Below, in pieces: positions 44,648-52,940 of a DNA stretch of 64,000 nucleotides. Positions within the stretch are counted from its first letter, which is position 1, and every line of letters begins with the position of its first letter. Where the stretch lies: assembly GCF_937873615.1 (NCBI RefSeq), contig NZ_CALMYP010000004.1, positions 90,831 through 154,830 of the forward strand, written 5' to 3'. The notes beneath the pieces are model-generated. The model had not been told where the DNA came from. It worked only from the letters and a program-made list of their open reading frames with translations, and made no database searches. The position numbers and the translations under genes were made by a program. This stretch comes from an uncultured Paracoccus sp. (GTDB lineage Bacteria > Pseudomonadota > Alphaproteobacteria > Rhodobacterales > Rhodobacteraceae).

Positions 44648-44676
44648 AAGGGCTGCCCGGCGGGGCGGCCCTTTTT
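44648..44676 (+). terminator. Strong terminator-like hairpin between GTA g2 and g3
   Basis: AAGGGCTGCCC (44648-44658), loop of four bases, GGGCGGCCCTT (44663-44673) with one G-U wobble, overlapping TTTTT (44672-44676). An 11-bp GC-rich stem plus T-run is a canonical intrinsic terminator, yet it lies in the middle of the head gene block, 24 bp before the portal gene. Confidence 0.75.
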
Positions 44677-44700
44677 CCTTGAACGACACGGAGGCGAGGC

Positions 44701-45882
44701 ATGGCGTTTCGTTTGTTTTCGCGGCAGCCCGGGGCGGCGCCGGCACTGGAAAGAAAGGCAAGCGCCACCGGGCGCGTGGCGGCACTGGCGGCGGGATCGG
44801 GACGGGTCATCTGGTCGGCGCGGGATACCGGCACGCTGACGCGCGGGGCCTTCATCGGCAACCCGGTCGGGTTTCGCGCCGTCCGGCTGATTGCGGAAGC
44901 CGCGGCGGCGGTGCCGCTGATCTGTCAGGATGCGGCGCGGCGCTATGACACCCATCCGCTGCTGGACCTGCTGCGCCGGCCCAATCCCGGACAGGGCCGG
45001 GCCGAGTTGTTCGAGGCGCTGTTCGGGCAGATCCTGCTGAGCGGCGACGGTTATCTGGAGGCGGTGAGTGCCGGGGACGGGCTTCCGGCGGAATTGCACG
45101 TTCTGCGCTCGGACCGGATGAGCGTGGTTCCCGGCCCGGATGGCTGGCCCGTCGCCTTCGAATATGCGGTGGGCGGGCGCAAGCACCGGTTCGACATGAC
45201 CGGCAGCCCGGACCCGATCTGCCATATCCGCAGCTTCCATCCCACGGATGACCATTACGGGCTGTCGCCCCTGCAGGCGGCGGCGGTGGCGGTGGATGTC
45301 CATAACAGCGCCTCGGCCTGGTCGAAGGCGCTGCTGGACAATGCCGCCCGGCCCTCGGGCGCCATCGTCTACAAGGGGCCGGACGGGCATGGGAACCTGT
45401 CGGCGGAACAATACGACCGGCTGGTGATCGAGATGGAAAGCCATCATCAGGGCGCGCGCAATGCCGGGCGTCCGATGCTGCTGGAAGGGGGGCTCGACTG
45501 GAAGCCGATGGGGTTCTCGCCCTCGGACATGGAGTTCCACCAGACCAAGCAGGCGGCGGCGCGCGAGATCGCGCAGGCCTTCGGGGTGCCGCCGATGCTG
45601 ATCGGCATTCCCGGTGATGCGACCTACGCCAATTACGCCGAGGCGCATCGGGCCTTCTACCGGCTGACGGTGCTGCCGCTGGTCAGCCGGGTCGCGGCCT
45701 CGGTCGCGTGGTTTCTGTCGGAGCATCTGGGGGCCGAGGTCGATCTCAAACCGGATCTCGATCAGGTTCCGGCGCTTGCCGAGGAGCGCGACCAGCAATG
45801 GGCGCGGATCGGCAATGCCAGCTTCCTGAGCGATGCCGAGAAACGCGCGGCCCTTGGCCTGCCGCCGCTGTCGGAGGGCTGA
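44701..45882 (+). CDS. GTA portal protein (RcGTA g3)
   Basis: A 393-residue HK97-type portal starting MAFRLFSRQPGAAPALERKA after GGAGGCGAGG. Portal motifs include NPVGFRAVRLIAEAAAAVPL, YDTHPLLDLLRRPNPGQGRA, ICHIRSFHPTDDHYGLSPLQ and AFGVPPMLIGIPGDATYANY. It forms the ring through which terminase loads DNA. Confidence 0.93.
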   Translation: MAFRLFSRQPGAAPALERKASATGRVAALAAGSGRVIWSARDTGTLTRGAFIGNPVGFRAVRLIAEAAAAVPLICQDAARRYDTHPLLDLLRRPNPGQGRAELFEALFGQILLSGDGYLEAVSAGDGLPAELHVLRSDRMSVVPGPDGWPVAFEYAVGGRKHRFDMTGSPDPICHIRSFHPTDDHYGLSPLQAAAVAVDVHNSASAWSKALLDNAARPSGAIVYKGPDGHGNLSAEQYDRLVIEMESHHQGARNAGRPMLLEGGLDWKPMGFSPSDMEFHQTKQAAAREIAQAFGVPPMLIGIPGDATYANYAEAHRAFYRLTVLPLVSRVAASVAWFLSEHLGAEVDLKPDLDQVPALAEERDQQWARIGNASFLSDAEKRAALGLPPLSEG

Positions 45883-45884
45883 GC

Positions 45885-46109
45885 ATGGAGGGTTCGCGCT
45901 TTCTCGACGATCCGCATCACCACCGTTTCGAGGCGCAGGAGCGGGTCATGGCGCTGCAATTCGGTGCCGTGGACAAGCGGCTGGAGCGGATCGAGACGCT
46001 GATCGAGGGGCTGGAGAAGCGGCTCTGGATGACGGTTTACGGCGTGGTCGCGGTGATCCTGACCCAGGCCGTGCAGTCGATCATCGAATATGCACCCAAG
46101 GGAGGCTGA
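45885..46109 (+). CDS. Small GTA protein (RcGTA g3.5-like)
   Basis: A 74-residue protein (MEGSRFLDDPHHHRFEAQER...) with a helical middle (LERIETLIEGLEKRLW) and one C-terminal hydrophobic segment (MTVYGVVAVILTQAVQSIIE). It lies between portal and prohead protease, where RcGTA has its small g3.5 gene. ATG 45885 is 2 bp after the portal stop; a longer frame from 45708 overlaps the portal. Function unknown. Confidence 0.7.
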   Translation: MEGSRFLDDPHHHRFEAQERVMALQFGAVDKRLERIETLIEGLEKRLWMTVYGVVAVILTQAVQSIIEYAPKGG

Positions 46110-46112
46110 GGG

Positions 46113-46640
46113 ATGGAAAGCGGTCTGGAATTGAAATTCGCCGGCGGCAGGCCGGTGATGACCGAAGGGGCGGTCATCGAAGGCTATGCAAGCCGCTTTG
46201 GCCTGCCCGATCATGGCGGGGACATTGTGGCGAAAGGCGCGTTCGCGGCCTCGCTGGCCCGGCTTGCCGCGCGGGGGGACAAGGTGCGGATGCTGTGGCA
46301 GCACGATCCCACCAAGCCCATCGGCGTCTGGGACGAGATCCGAGAGGATGCGACCGGGCTTTGGGTCAAGGGGCGGCTGCTGCATGATGTGACGCTGGCG
46401 CGCGAGGCCGCGACCCTGATCGAGGCCGGTGCCATCGACGGGCTGTCGATCGGCTATCGCACCATCCGCGCCGAGAAGGACCGGCAGGGCCGCCGGGTGC
46501 TGAACGAGGTCGAGCTGTGGGAGGTGTCGCTGGTCACCTTCCCGATGCTGCCCGAAGCCAAGCTGGGCGCGAAAGCCGCCGATGAGGCGCAGGAATTCGC
46601 CGTGGCGTTGATCGCCGCGACGCAGGCGTTGCGGGGCTGA
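46113..46640 (+). CDS. GTA prohead protease (RcGTA g4)
   Basis: A 175-residue HK97-family (U35) serine protease. It has EGYASRFGLPDHGGDIVAKG, the catalytic region VRMLWQHDPTKPIGVWDEI with the active histidine, GAIDGLSIGYRTIRAEKDRQ with the serine, and ELWEVSLVTFPMLPEAKL. It would mature the capsid made by the gene at 46728. Confidence 0.92.
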   Translation: MESGLELKFAGGRPVMTEGAVIEGYASRFGLPDHGGDIVAKGAFAASLARLAARGDKVRMLWQHDPTKPIGVWDEIREDATGLWVKGRLLHDVTLAREAATLIEAGAIDGLSIGYRTIRAEKDRQGRRVLNEVELWEVSLVTFPMLPEAKLGAKAADEAQEFAVALIAATQALRG

Positions 46641-46690
46641 TCCGGCCGCCAGACAGGTTCGGGCGGTGCCAGCCGCGCCACCCGCACAAC

Positions 46691-46706
46691 CGGGGCAAGG
46701 GCCCCG
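46691..46706 (+). other. Small perfect hairpin before the capsid gene
   Basis: CGGGGC-AAGG-GCCCCG has 6-bp GC-only arms in the 87-bp gap before g5. No T-run follows. It may affect mRNA processing or stability of the capsid message, or be chance in GC-rich DNA. Confidence 0.35.
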
Positions 46707-46727
46707 ATCACCGATGAGGAGACGCTG

Positions 46728-47891
46728 ATGACCGAGGTCAAGACGGGGGCGCTGGCTGCCCCCGGCGAGTTGAAGGGCGCGCTTCTGGGTTTCGTCGAGG
46801 AACTCAGGACCTACCGCCAGGATATCCAGAAGAAACTCGATGCACAGGATGAACGCATGAGCATGTTCGAACGTAAGACTGCCTTCCGCAGCCGCAGCCC
46901 GCTGTCGACCGAGGCCGCGCCCGAGGTGCCGCATCAGAAGGCGTTCAATGCCTATCTGCGCAATGGCGACGATGCCGGGCTGCGCGGCCTTTCGGTCGAG
47001 GAGAAGGGCCTGACCGCCGCCGCGGAAGGCGGCTTTCTGGCGGCGCCGCAGGTCGCGGAAGGGGTGCGAAGCGCGCTGTCGGGGGCGGTATCGCTGCGCG
47101 CACTGGCCAATGTCGTCACCGTCGAGACCGCCAGCTATGACGTGCTGGTCGACCGCGACGATGTGGTGACCGGCTGGACCGCAGAAGGTGATTCCGCCGA
47201 GACCGCGAGCGGGGGCGTCGAGCGCATCTCGATCCCTGTGCACGAGCTTTCGGCCATGCCCAAGGCCAGCCAGCGCCTGCTGGACGATGCCGCCTTCGAT
47301 GTCGAGACCTGGCTGGCCGAGCGCATTGCCTACAAGTTCGCCCGTGCCGAGACCTATGCCTTTCTGAATGGCGATGGGCTCGATAAGCCGATGGGGCTGT
47401 TGAATGGGAATTTCGACGAAACCGGCAAGGGCTCGATCACCGGGATCGGCGAGATCAAGACCAGCGTCTCGGGCGGGTTCGATCCCGATTTCGCGGCGGA
47501 CACGCTGATCGACCTGGTCTATGCGCTGCCGGCGCAGTACCGGGCCAATGCCGCCTTCATCATGTCCTCGAAGACTGCCGCCGTGGTGCGCAAGCTGAAG
47601 GACAATGATGGCCGCTTCATCTGGGCCGACAGTCTGGCCGCAGGAGAGCCGGCGCGGCTGCTGGGATATCCGGTCGTGCTGATCGAGGACATGCCGGACA
47701 TCGCCGCGAACAGCCGCTCGATCCTGTTCGGCGATTTCAAGGCGGCTTATACGATTGTCGAGCGCCCCGAGTTGCGGGTGCTGCGCGATCCGTTTTCGGC
47801 CAAGCCGCATGTGCTGTTTTATGCCACCAAGCGCGTGGGCGGCGGGTTGGTCGATGGCCGTGCCCTCAAGGTCCTGAAGTTCGGCGCCTGA
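46728..47891 (+). CDS. GTA major capsid protein (RcGTA g5)
   Basis: A 387-residue HK97-fold capsid protein. The N-terminal ~100 residues include a helical scaffold (LLGFVEELRTYRQDIQKKLD) probably removed by the g4 protease. The body has LSVEEKGLTAAAEGGFLAAP, VEDRDD-like VLVDRDDVVTGWTAEGDSAE, YALPAQYRANAAFIMSSKTA and RLLGYPVVLIEDMPDIAANS. Start ATG 46728 follows GAGGAGACG. Confidence 0.95.
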   Translation: MTEVKTGALAAPGELKGALLGFVEELRTYRQDIQKKLDAQDERMSMFERKTAFRSRSPLSTEAAPEVPHQKAFNAYLRNGDDAGLRGLSVEEKGLTAAAEGGFLAAPQVAEGVRSALSGAVSLRALANVVTVETASYDVLVDRDDVVTGWTAEGDSAETASGGVERISIPVHELSAMPKASQRLLDDAAFDVETWLAERIAYKFARAETYAFLNGDGLDKPMGLLNGNFDETGKGSITGIGEIKTSVSGGFDPDFAADTLIDLVYALPAQYRANAAFIMSSKTAAVVRKLKDNDGRFIWADSLAAGEPARLLGYPVVLIEDMPDIAANSRSILFGDFKAAYTIVERPELRVLRDPFSAKPHVLFYATKRVGGGLVDGRALKVLKFGA

Positions 47892-47907
47892 TCGCAGGCT
47901 GTCGAGG

Positions 47908-47981
47908 GCCGCGCCGGCTGTCTTTCCGCCGGCTCAGCAACTGTCCGCGCATGCCCGGAGGGGCGTGCCGGCGCGGCTTTT
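47908..47981 (+). terminator. Complex terminator-like structure between GTA g5 and g6
   Basis: GCCGCGCCGGC (47908-47918) and GCCGGCGCGGC (47967-47977) are perfect 11-bp inverted arms, followed by TTTT (47978-47981). Inside lie alternative hairpins: GCCGGC repeated at 47913-47918 and 47928-47933, and GCATGCCC (47949-47956) with GGGCGTGC (47961-47968). Mutually exclusive folds of this kind resemble attenuators. Confidence 0.5.
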
Positions 47982-48028
47982 CCCTGGAACAACCGGCCAG
48001 ATCGGTCGGCTCGGACGGGAGGTTCGGG

Positions 48029-48634
48029 ATGATACTTGTCGAAGAGACGACACCGGCGGATGCGGCGCTGCCGGTGGCCGAATTGCGGGCGCATCTGCGG
48101 CTCGGCTCGGGGTTCGAGCTGGTCGCCAGCCCTGAGGAGGACCGTGCGCTTGCCGGTTTCCTGCGCACCGCCATGGCCACCATCGAGGGGCGCACCGGCA
48201 AGGTGCTGCTCAGCCGGGCCTATCGCATGGTGCTGAACGACTGGCGCGACGCCATGGGGCAGGCGCTGCCCATGGCGCCGGTCGGCGCGGTGACCGGCAT
48301 CGTCATCGAGATGCCCGACGGCAGCACGCGCGGGATCGGGGCGGATCGCTGGTTTCTGGTCGAGGATGCGATGCGCCCGATGATCCGGCCGCGCGGGGGA
48401 TGCCTGCCGCATGTGCCCGAAGGGGGGCGGGTGGTGATCCGTTTCGATGCCGGTTTCACCGATAGCTGGGCCGGCGTTCCGGCCGATCTGGCGCAGGCGG
48501 TGCTGATGCTGGCCGCGCGCTACTATGAGGATCGCAGCGATGATACCGCCCGCCATGCCCTGCCGATGGGGGTCAGCGCGCTGATCGAGCGCTGGCGCGC
48601 GGTGCGGGTGCTGGCCGGGCGGGGGGCGCGGTGA
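48029..48634 (+). CDS. GTA head-tail connector (RcGTA g6, gp6-like adaptor)
   Basis: A 201-residue protein. ATG 48029 after GGGAGG gives MILVEETTPADAALPVAELR; the frame from 47951 adds residues read from the hairpin region. It contains LRAHLRLGSGFELVASPEED, AMATIEGRTGKVLLSRAYRM and LAQAVLMLAARYYEDRSD, typical of phage gp6-like adaptor proteins. It overlaps the next gene by one base. Confidence 0.88.
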   Translation: MILVEETTPADAALPVAELRAHLRLGSGFELVASPEEDRALAGFLRTAMATIEGRTGKVLLSRAYRMVLNDWRDAMGQALPMAPVGAVTGIVIEMPDGSTRGIGADRWFLVEDAMRPMIRPRGGCLPHVPEGGRVVIRFDAGFTDSWAGVPADLAQAVLMLAARYYEDRSDDTARHALPMGVSALIERWRAVRVLAGRGAR

Positions 48635-48963
48635 TGGCGGCTCCGATGCTGAATGTGCCGCTGGTGCTGGAGGAGAAGGACCGCCAGCCCGACGGCATGG
48701 GCGGTTACCGGGTGATCTGGCGGCCGCTCGGGGTTCTGCACGGGGCGCTGCGCGCGGGCCCGGGCCGGTTGCGCGGCGGCGAGGCGGGGCCGGAAAGCGT
48801 CAGCCTGTGGCGGATCACGCTGCGCGCCTTTCCGGTTGGCGATCCGCGCCGCCCCGTGCCCGGCCAGCGGCTGCGCATGGGGGCGCGGCTGTTTCGCATC
48901 GACGCCGTGACCGAGACCGGCACTGCCGGCCGGCACCTGATCATATCCGCGCAGGAGGAGTGA
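48634..48963 (+). CDS. GTA head-tail stopper/adaptor (RcGTA g7)
   Basis: A 109-residue small beta protein starting MAAPMLNVPLVLEEKDRQPD, with GGYRVIWRPLGVLHGALRAG and the typical end RLFRIDAVTETGTAGRHLII of phage head-tail joining proteins. GTG 48631 is an alternative start. It is coupled to g6 by overlap and lies 2 bp before g8. Confidence 0.85.
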   Translation: MAAPMLNVPLVLEEKDRQPDGMGGYRVIWRPLGVLHGALRAGPGRLRGGEAGPESVSLWRITLRAFPVGDPRRPVPGQRLRMGARLFRIDAVTETGTAGRHLIISAQEE

Positions 48964-48965
48964 GG

Positions 48966-49385
48966 ATGAGCTATCTCGCATCGGCGGCGCTTCAGGGCGC
49001 TGTCTATCAATGCCTGCGCGCCGATCCGACGCTGCGCGATCTGGTCGGCGACGCGATTTACGATGCGCTGCCGATTGATCCACCCGGCGGGGTCTATGTC
49101 TCGCTCGGCCCCGAGGAGGTGCGCGGGGTCTTCGACAGCGGCGGTTCCGTGGCGCGGCATGATTTCGTGATCTCGGTTCTGGCCGGCACCGATCAGGGCG
49201 CGGGGTTTCGCGCCGTCAAGGAAGTCGCTGTCGCGGTCAGCGCCGCGCTGGAAGGGGCGGAACTGGTCACCGATACGGGCCGCCTCGCCGGGCTGTGGTT
49301 GCTGCGCGCCCGCGCCCGGCGGGTGGAAAACGGCGCCGCGCGGCGGGTCGATCTGACCTTCCGCGCGCTCATGGATCTGGTTTGA
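48966..49385 (+). CDS. GTA tail terminator, DUF3168 family (RcGTA g8)
   Basis: A 139-residue DUF3168 protein: MSYLASAALQGAVYQCLRAD, YDALPIDPPGGVYVSLGPEE, HDFVISVLAGTDQGAGFRAV and a C-terminal RVDLTFRALMDLV. The start at 48966 follows GAGGAGTGAGG; the longer frame from 48807 overlaps g7. It closes the tail tube at the head end. Confidence 0.88.
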   Translation: MSYLASAALQGAVYQCLRADPTLRDLVGDAIYDALPIDPPGGVYVSLGPEEVRGVFDSGGSVARHDFVISVLAGTDQGAGFRAVKEVAVAVSAALEGAELVTDTGRLAGLWLLRARARRVENGAARRVDLTFRALMDLV

Positions 49386-49396
49386 GGAGATAGGAA

Positions 49397-49810
49397 ATGG
49401 CGGTTCAAAACGGACGCGATCTGTTGATCAAGATGGATATGACCGGTGCCGGCGAGTTCGAGACCGTGGCCGGTCTTCGGGCCACGCGGGTCAGCTTCAA
49501 TGCCGAAACGGTCGATGTCACCAGTCTGGAAAGCGAGGGCCGCTGGCGCGAGCTTCTGGGCGGTGCGGGTGTGCGCTCGGCCTCGATCTCGGGGTCGGGC
49601 GTGTTTCGCGATGCGGCCACGGATGGCCGCGCGCGGCAGGTCTTCTTCGATGGCGAGGTGCCGCAATGTCAGGTGATCATCCCCGATTTCGGCATTGTCG
49701 AAGGCCCGTTCCAGATCACCGCGCTGGAATATGCCGGCAGCCATAACGGCGAGGCTACCTATGAAATCGCGCTGTCCAGTGCCGGCGCGCTGATCTTCGT
49801 GGCGCTGTGA
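49397..49810 (+). CDS. GTA major tail tube protein (RcGTA g9)
   Basis: A 137-residue phage major tail protein: MAVQNGRDLLIKMDMTGAGE, ETVAGLRATRVSFNAETVDV, SISGSGVFRDAATDGRARQV, FQITALEYAGSHNGEATYEI. It polymerises into the tail tube. Ribosome site GAGGAGATAGG. Its stop overlaps the next start. Confidence 0.92.
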   Translation: MAVQNGRDLLIKMDMTGAGEFETVAGLRATRVSFNAETVDVTSLESEGRWRELLGGAGVRSASISGSGVFRDAATDGRARQVFFDGEVPQCQVIIPDFGIVEGPFQITALEYAGSHNGEATYEIALSSAGALIFVAL

Positions 49811-50124
49811 TGGTCAATCCGATGCGAGGCGAGGTCGAGATCACGCTGGACGGGGTGGCGCATGTCGCGCGGTTGACGCTTGGTGCCTTGGCCGAGCTGG
49901 AAGCGGAGCTTGGCACCGGATCGCTGGTCGAGATGGCCGCTCGGTTCGAGGAGGGGAACTTCTCGGCCGGCGATCTGATGGCGGTGATCCTGGCCGGGCT
50001 GCGCGGTGCCGGTTGGGCCGGAAGGCGGGCGGATCTGCTGGCCATGGATGTGGCCGGCGGCCCGGTCGCGGCTGCGCAGGCGGCGGCGCAATTGCTGGCG
50101 CGCGCCTTCGTCGTGCCGGGCTGA
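49810..50124 (+). CDS. GTA tail chaperone-like protein (RcGTA g10)
   Basis: A 104-residue protein starting MVNPMRGEVEITLDGVAHVA, with LGALAELEAELGTGSLVEMA and AGDLMAVILAGLRGAGWAGR, matching the GTA-specific family encoded before the tape measure gene. GTG 49807 is an alternative start. With the 67-residue product at 50134 it probably guides tail tube assembly. Confidence 0.85.
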   Translation: MVNPMRGEVEITLDGVAHVARLTLGALAELEAELGTGSLVEMAARFEEGNFSAGDLMAVILAGLRGAGWAGRRADLLAMDVAGGPVAAAQAAAQLLARAFVVPG

Positions 50125-50133
50125 GGTGCCGGC

Positions 50134-50337
50134 ATGGGCGGTCTCGACTGGTCCGGCCTGATGCGGGCCGGGATGCATGGCCTGGGTCTCGCGCCGGATC
50201 GGTTCTGGTCGCTGACCCCCGCCGAACTGGCGCTGATGCTGGGTGTCGATCCGGCATCGGCGCCGATGACCCGGTCGCGGCTGGAGGCGCTGTCACGCGC
50301 CTGGCCGGACCGCAAACCGAAGCAGGAGGATGACTGA
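50134..50337 (+). CDS. GTA tail assembly chaperone (RcGTA g10.1)
   Basis: A 67-residue protein: MGGLDWSGLMRAGMHGLGLA, FWSLTPAELALMLGVDPASA and a basic end. The F-W-x-L-T-P-x-E-L signature is typical of the small phage/GTA tail assembly chaperone. It overlaps the tape measure start by one base. Confidence 0.88.
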   Translation: MGGLDWSGLMRAGMHGLGLAPDRFWSLTPAELALMLGVDPASAPMTRSRLEALSRAWPDRKPKQEDD

Positions 50338-50990
50338 TGGCTGACCGGAACGGTCTGGACCCCTATGGCGATGGGCTTGAGCAGCAACTGGATAAATCGG
50401 CGGATATGGCGGCAAGCTTCACCGCCGAGCTTGGCCGGATGCAGCAGTCGATCTGGCTGACCGGGCGCGAGGTCGATAGCTTTGCCAGTGGCATCGGCGG
50501 CGGGCTGAAGCGCGCCTTCGACGGGCTGATCTTCGACGGCATGAAGCTGAGCGATGCGCTGAAGGGCATCGCGCGCAGCATGGCCGATACCGCCTATAAC
50601 ATTGCCATGAAGCCGATCCGGGATGCGGTGGCGGGTGCGCTGGCCGGTGGCGTCGATGCGGCGGTATCGAACCTCATGCCCTTCGCCGATGGTGCGGCCT
50701 TCAGTCAGGGCCGGGTGAGCGCCTTCGCCAAGGGCGGCGTGGTCAGCCAGCCCACCCGTTTTCCGATGCGCGGCGGCACTGGCCTGATGGGCGAGGCCGG
50801 CCCCGAGGCGATCATGCCGCTGACGCGCGGTGCCGATGGCCGGCTGGGGGTCGCCGCTGCCGGTGGCGGTCGGCCGGTCAGCGTCAATATCACTGTCAAC
50901 ACGCCGGATGTTGCGGGTTTCGCCCGCAGTCAGGGCCAGATCGCGGCGCAGATGGGCCGGATGCTGGCCCGTGGCCAACGCAATATGTGA
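50337..50990 (+). CDS. GTA tail tape measure protein (RcGTA g11)
   Basis: A 217-residue protein, short as in other GTAs with their short tails. It has AASFTAELGRMQQSIWLTGR, FDGLIFDGMKLSDALKGIAR, a Gly/Ala-rich region with FAKGGVVSQPTRFPMRGGTG and LMGEAGPEAIMPLTRGADG typical of tape measure C-termini. It sets tail length and probably helps DNA passage. Confidence 0.9.
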   Translation: MADRNGLDPYGDGLEQQLDKSADMAASFTAELGRMQQSIWLTGREVDSFASGIGGGLKRAFDGLIFDGMKLSDALKGIARSMADTAYNIAMKPIRDAVAGALAGGVDAAVSNLMPFADGAAFSQGRVSAFAKGGVVSQPTRFPMRGGTGLMGEAGPEAIMPLTRGADGRLGVAAAGGGRPVSVNITVNTPDVAGFARSQGQIAAQMGRMLARGQRNM

Positions 50991-50996
50991 GGCGAG

Positions 50997-51626
50997 ATGT
51001 TCCACGAGATCCGTTTTCCTGCGAACCTGTCCTTCGGGTCGGTCGGCGGCCCCGAGCGGCGCACCGAGATCGTCACCCTGACCAACGGCTATGAGGAGCG
51101 CAACACGCCCTGGGCGCATTCTCGGCGGCATTACGATGCCGGTCTGGGCCTGCGCTCGCTGGACGATATCCATGACCTGATCGCCTTCTTCGAGGCGCGC
51201 GGCGGCCAGATGCACGGCTTTCGCTGGAAGGACTGGGCCGATTACAAAAGCTGCGCGCCGAGCCTGTCCCCGGTGTTCCGCGATCAGGTGCTGGGGCAGG
51301 GCGACAGCCGCAGCACCGCCTTCCGGCTGCGCAAGCGCTATGCCTCGGGGCCGGCCAGCTATCATCGCCCGATCCTGAAGCCGGTCGAGGGCACGGTGCG
51401 GGTCGGTGTGGGCGGCGACGAGCAGCGCGAGGGCGTGGATTTCGAGGTCGATACCGCAACCGGCATCGTCACGCTGGCCGAGCCGCCGGGTGAGGGGGCA
51501 AGCATCACCGCCGGTTTCGAATTCGACGTGCCGGTGCGTTTCGATACCGACCGCATCGCGGTTTCGGTGGCGTCCTTTCAGGCTGGCGACATGCCTCAGG
51601 TTCCGGTGATCGAGGTGCGGCAATGA
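50997..51626 (+). CDS. GTA distal tail protein, DUF2460 (RcGTA g12)
   Basis: A 209-residue protein of the TIGR02217/DUF2460 group: MFHEIRFPANLSFGSVGGPE, NGYEERNTPWAHSRRHYDAG, LRSLDDIHDLIAFFEARGGQ, GFRWKDWADYKSCAPSLSP. It forms the distal ring of the tail. Ribosome site GAGGCGAG; 4-bp overlap with the next gene. Confidence 0.93.
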   Translation: MFHEIRFPANLSFGSVGGPERRTEIVTLTNGYEERNTPWAHSRRHYDAGLGLRSLDDIHDLIAFFEARGGQMHGFRWKDWADYKSCAPSLSPVFRDQVLGQGDSRSTAFRLRKRYASGPASYHRPILKPVEGTVRVGVGGDEQREGVDFEVDTATGIVTLAEPPGEGASITAGFEFDVPVRFDTDRIAVSVASFQAGDMPQVPVIEVRQ

Positions 51627-52501
51627 CGACGACAACCATTGCTCGGGCCTGGTCGATCACCCGCGCCGACGGCATGCAGCTGGGCTTTACCGATCACGAT
51701 GCCGAGTTGCGCTTTGTCGGGCTGAGCTTTCGCCCCGATGTCGGTCTGTCGGCGATGGCGGTCGTTCAGGGGGCCGGGCTTTCGGTCGACAACAGCGAGG
51801 CGATCGGCGCGCTGTCCGATGGTGCGATTGAGGAGGCCGATATTCTGGCCGGTCGCTGGGACGGGGCCGAGATCTGCCAGTGGGAGGTGAACTGGGCCGA
51901 TCCTGCGGATTACCGGCTGGTCTTCCGGGGGCATCTGGGCGAGGTCACGCGTTCCGGCGGGGCGTTCAAGGCGGAATTGCGGGGTCTCTCAGAGGCGCTG
52001 AACCAGCCGCTGGGGCGGCTGTTTCATCCGCGCTGCTCGGCTGTGCTGGGGGACGGGGCCTGCAAGGCCGATCTGGACAGGCCGGGGATATCGGCGGAAG
52101 CGCAGGTGGTTTCGGTCGATGGCGCGGTTCTGCGCCTTGGCGGATTGCCGGGGGTCGAGGATCGCTGGTTCGAGCGCGGCGCGCTGCTGGTCCTGAACGG
52201 TGCCGCAGTTGATCTGCGCGGCCATGTCAAGAATGACCGCGCCAAGCCCGGAGGCGCGCGGGAGATCGAGCTTTGGGCGGTGCCGGGCCTTGTGCCGGCG
52301 GCGGGCGACCGGGTTCGGCTTGTCGCGGGTTGCGACAAATCCGCCGGGATGTGCCGGTTGAAATTCGACAATTACCCGAATTTCCGTGGCTTTCCGCATC
52401 TGCCCGAAGAAGACTGGCTGATCGCGCCCGGCAAGGAGCAGCCGAAGCGCGCCGAATGGCTGTTCCGGCCCGGCAATGAGGGTGAGATCATTGAAATCTG
52501 A
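51623..52501 (+). CDS. GTA tail hub protein, DUF2163 (RcGTA g13)
   Basis: A 292-residue protein of the DUF2163/TIGR02218 group. It contains ARAWSITRADGMQLGFTDHD, LGEVTRSGGAFKAELRGLSE, FHPRCSAVLGDGACKADL and AGCDKSAGMCRLKFDNYPNF with conserved cysteines that bind an iron-sulfur cluster in the RcGTA hub structure. It overlaps the start of the peptidase gene. Confidence 0.93.
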   Translation: MTTTTIARAWSITRADGMQLGFTDHDAELRFVGLSFRPDVGLSAMAVVQGAGLSVDNSEAIGALSDGAIEEADILAGRWDGAEICQWEVNWADPADYRLVFRGHLGEVTRSGGAFKAELRGLSEALNQPLGRLFHPRCSAVLGDGACKADLDRPGISAEAQVVSVDGAVLRLGGLPGVEDRWFERGALLVLNGAAVDLRGHVKNDRAKPGGAREIELWAVPGLVPAAGDRVRLVAGCDKSAGMCRLKFDNYPNFRGFPHLPEEDWLIAPGKEQPKRAEWLFRPGNEGEIIEI

Positions 52502-52931
52502 TCCTGCCCCCGAAATCCTGCGCATCGCGCGAAGCTGGCTTGGCACGCCCTATCTGCATCAGGCCTCGGTCCGGGGGGCGGGCAGCGATTGCCTGGGTCT
52601 GGTCCGGGGCATCTGGCGCGAGCTTTACGGGGCAGAGCCCGAGGTCGCGCCGGCCTATAGCCCGGATTGGGGCGAATATGACCGGGCCGAAGTTCTGCTG
52701 GCCGGGGCGCGCCGGCATCTGTTGCCCGATGATGACGAAGACAGGCCGGGGCAGGTGTTGCTGTTTCGGATGCGCATGGGCGCGGTCGCGAAACATCTGG
52801 GTGTCGTCTCGGCCACCGGGGCGGCCCCGGCCTTCATCCATGCTTACGACCGCCACGGGGTCGTCGAAAGCCCGCTTTCGGCGCCCTGGCGGCAGCGGAT
52901 CGCCGCAAGGTTCCGCTTTCCTGAACGATAG
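52476..52931 (+). CDS. GTA cell wall peptidase, NlpC/P60 (RcGTA g14)
   Basis: A 151-residue papain-like peptidase with PAPEILRIARSWLGTPYLHQ, the catalytic Cys in GAGSDCLGLVRGIWREL, and the His in AVAKHLGVVSATG. ATG 52476 is taken as start, but TTG 52491 (KSDPAPEILRIARSW) would fit the family length better. It is thought to open the recipient cell wall during DNA delivery. Confidence 0.92.
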   Translation: MRVRSLKSDPAPEILRIARSWLGTPYLHQASVRGAGSDCLGLVRGIWRELYGAEPEVAPAYSPDWGEYDRAEVLLAGARRHLLPDDDEDRPGQVLLFRMRMGAVAKHLGVVSATGAAPAFIHAYDRHGVVESPLSAPWRQRIAARFRFPER

Positions 52932-52940
52932 GAGTTCCAC

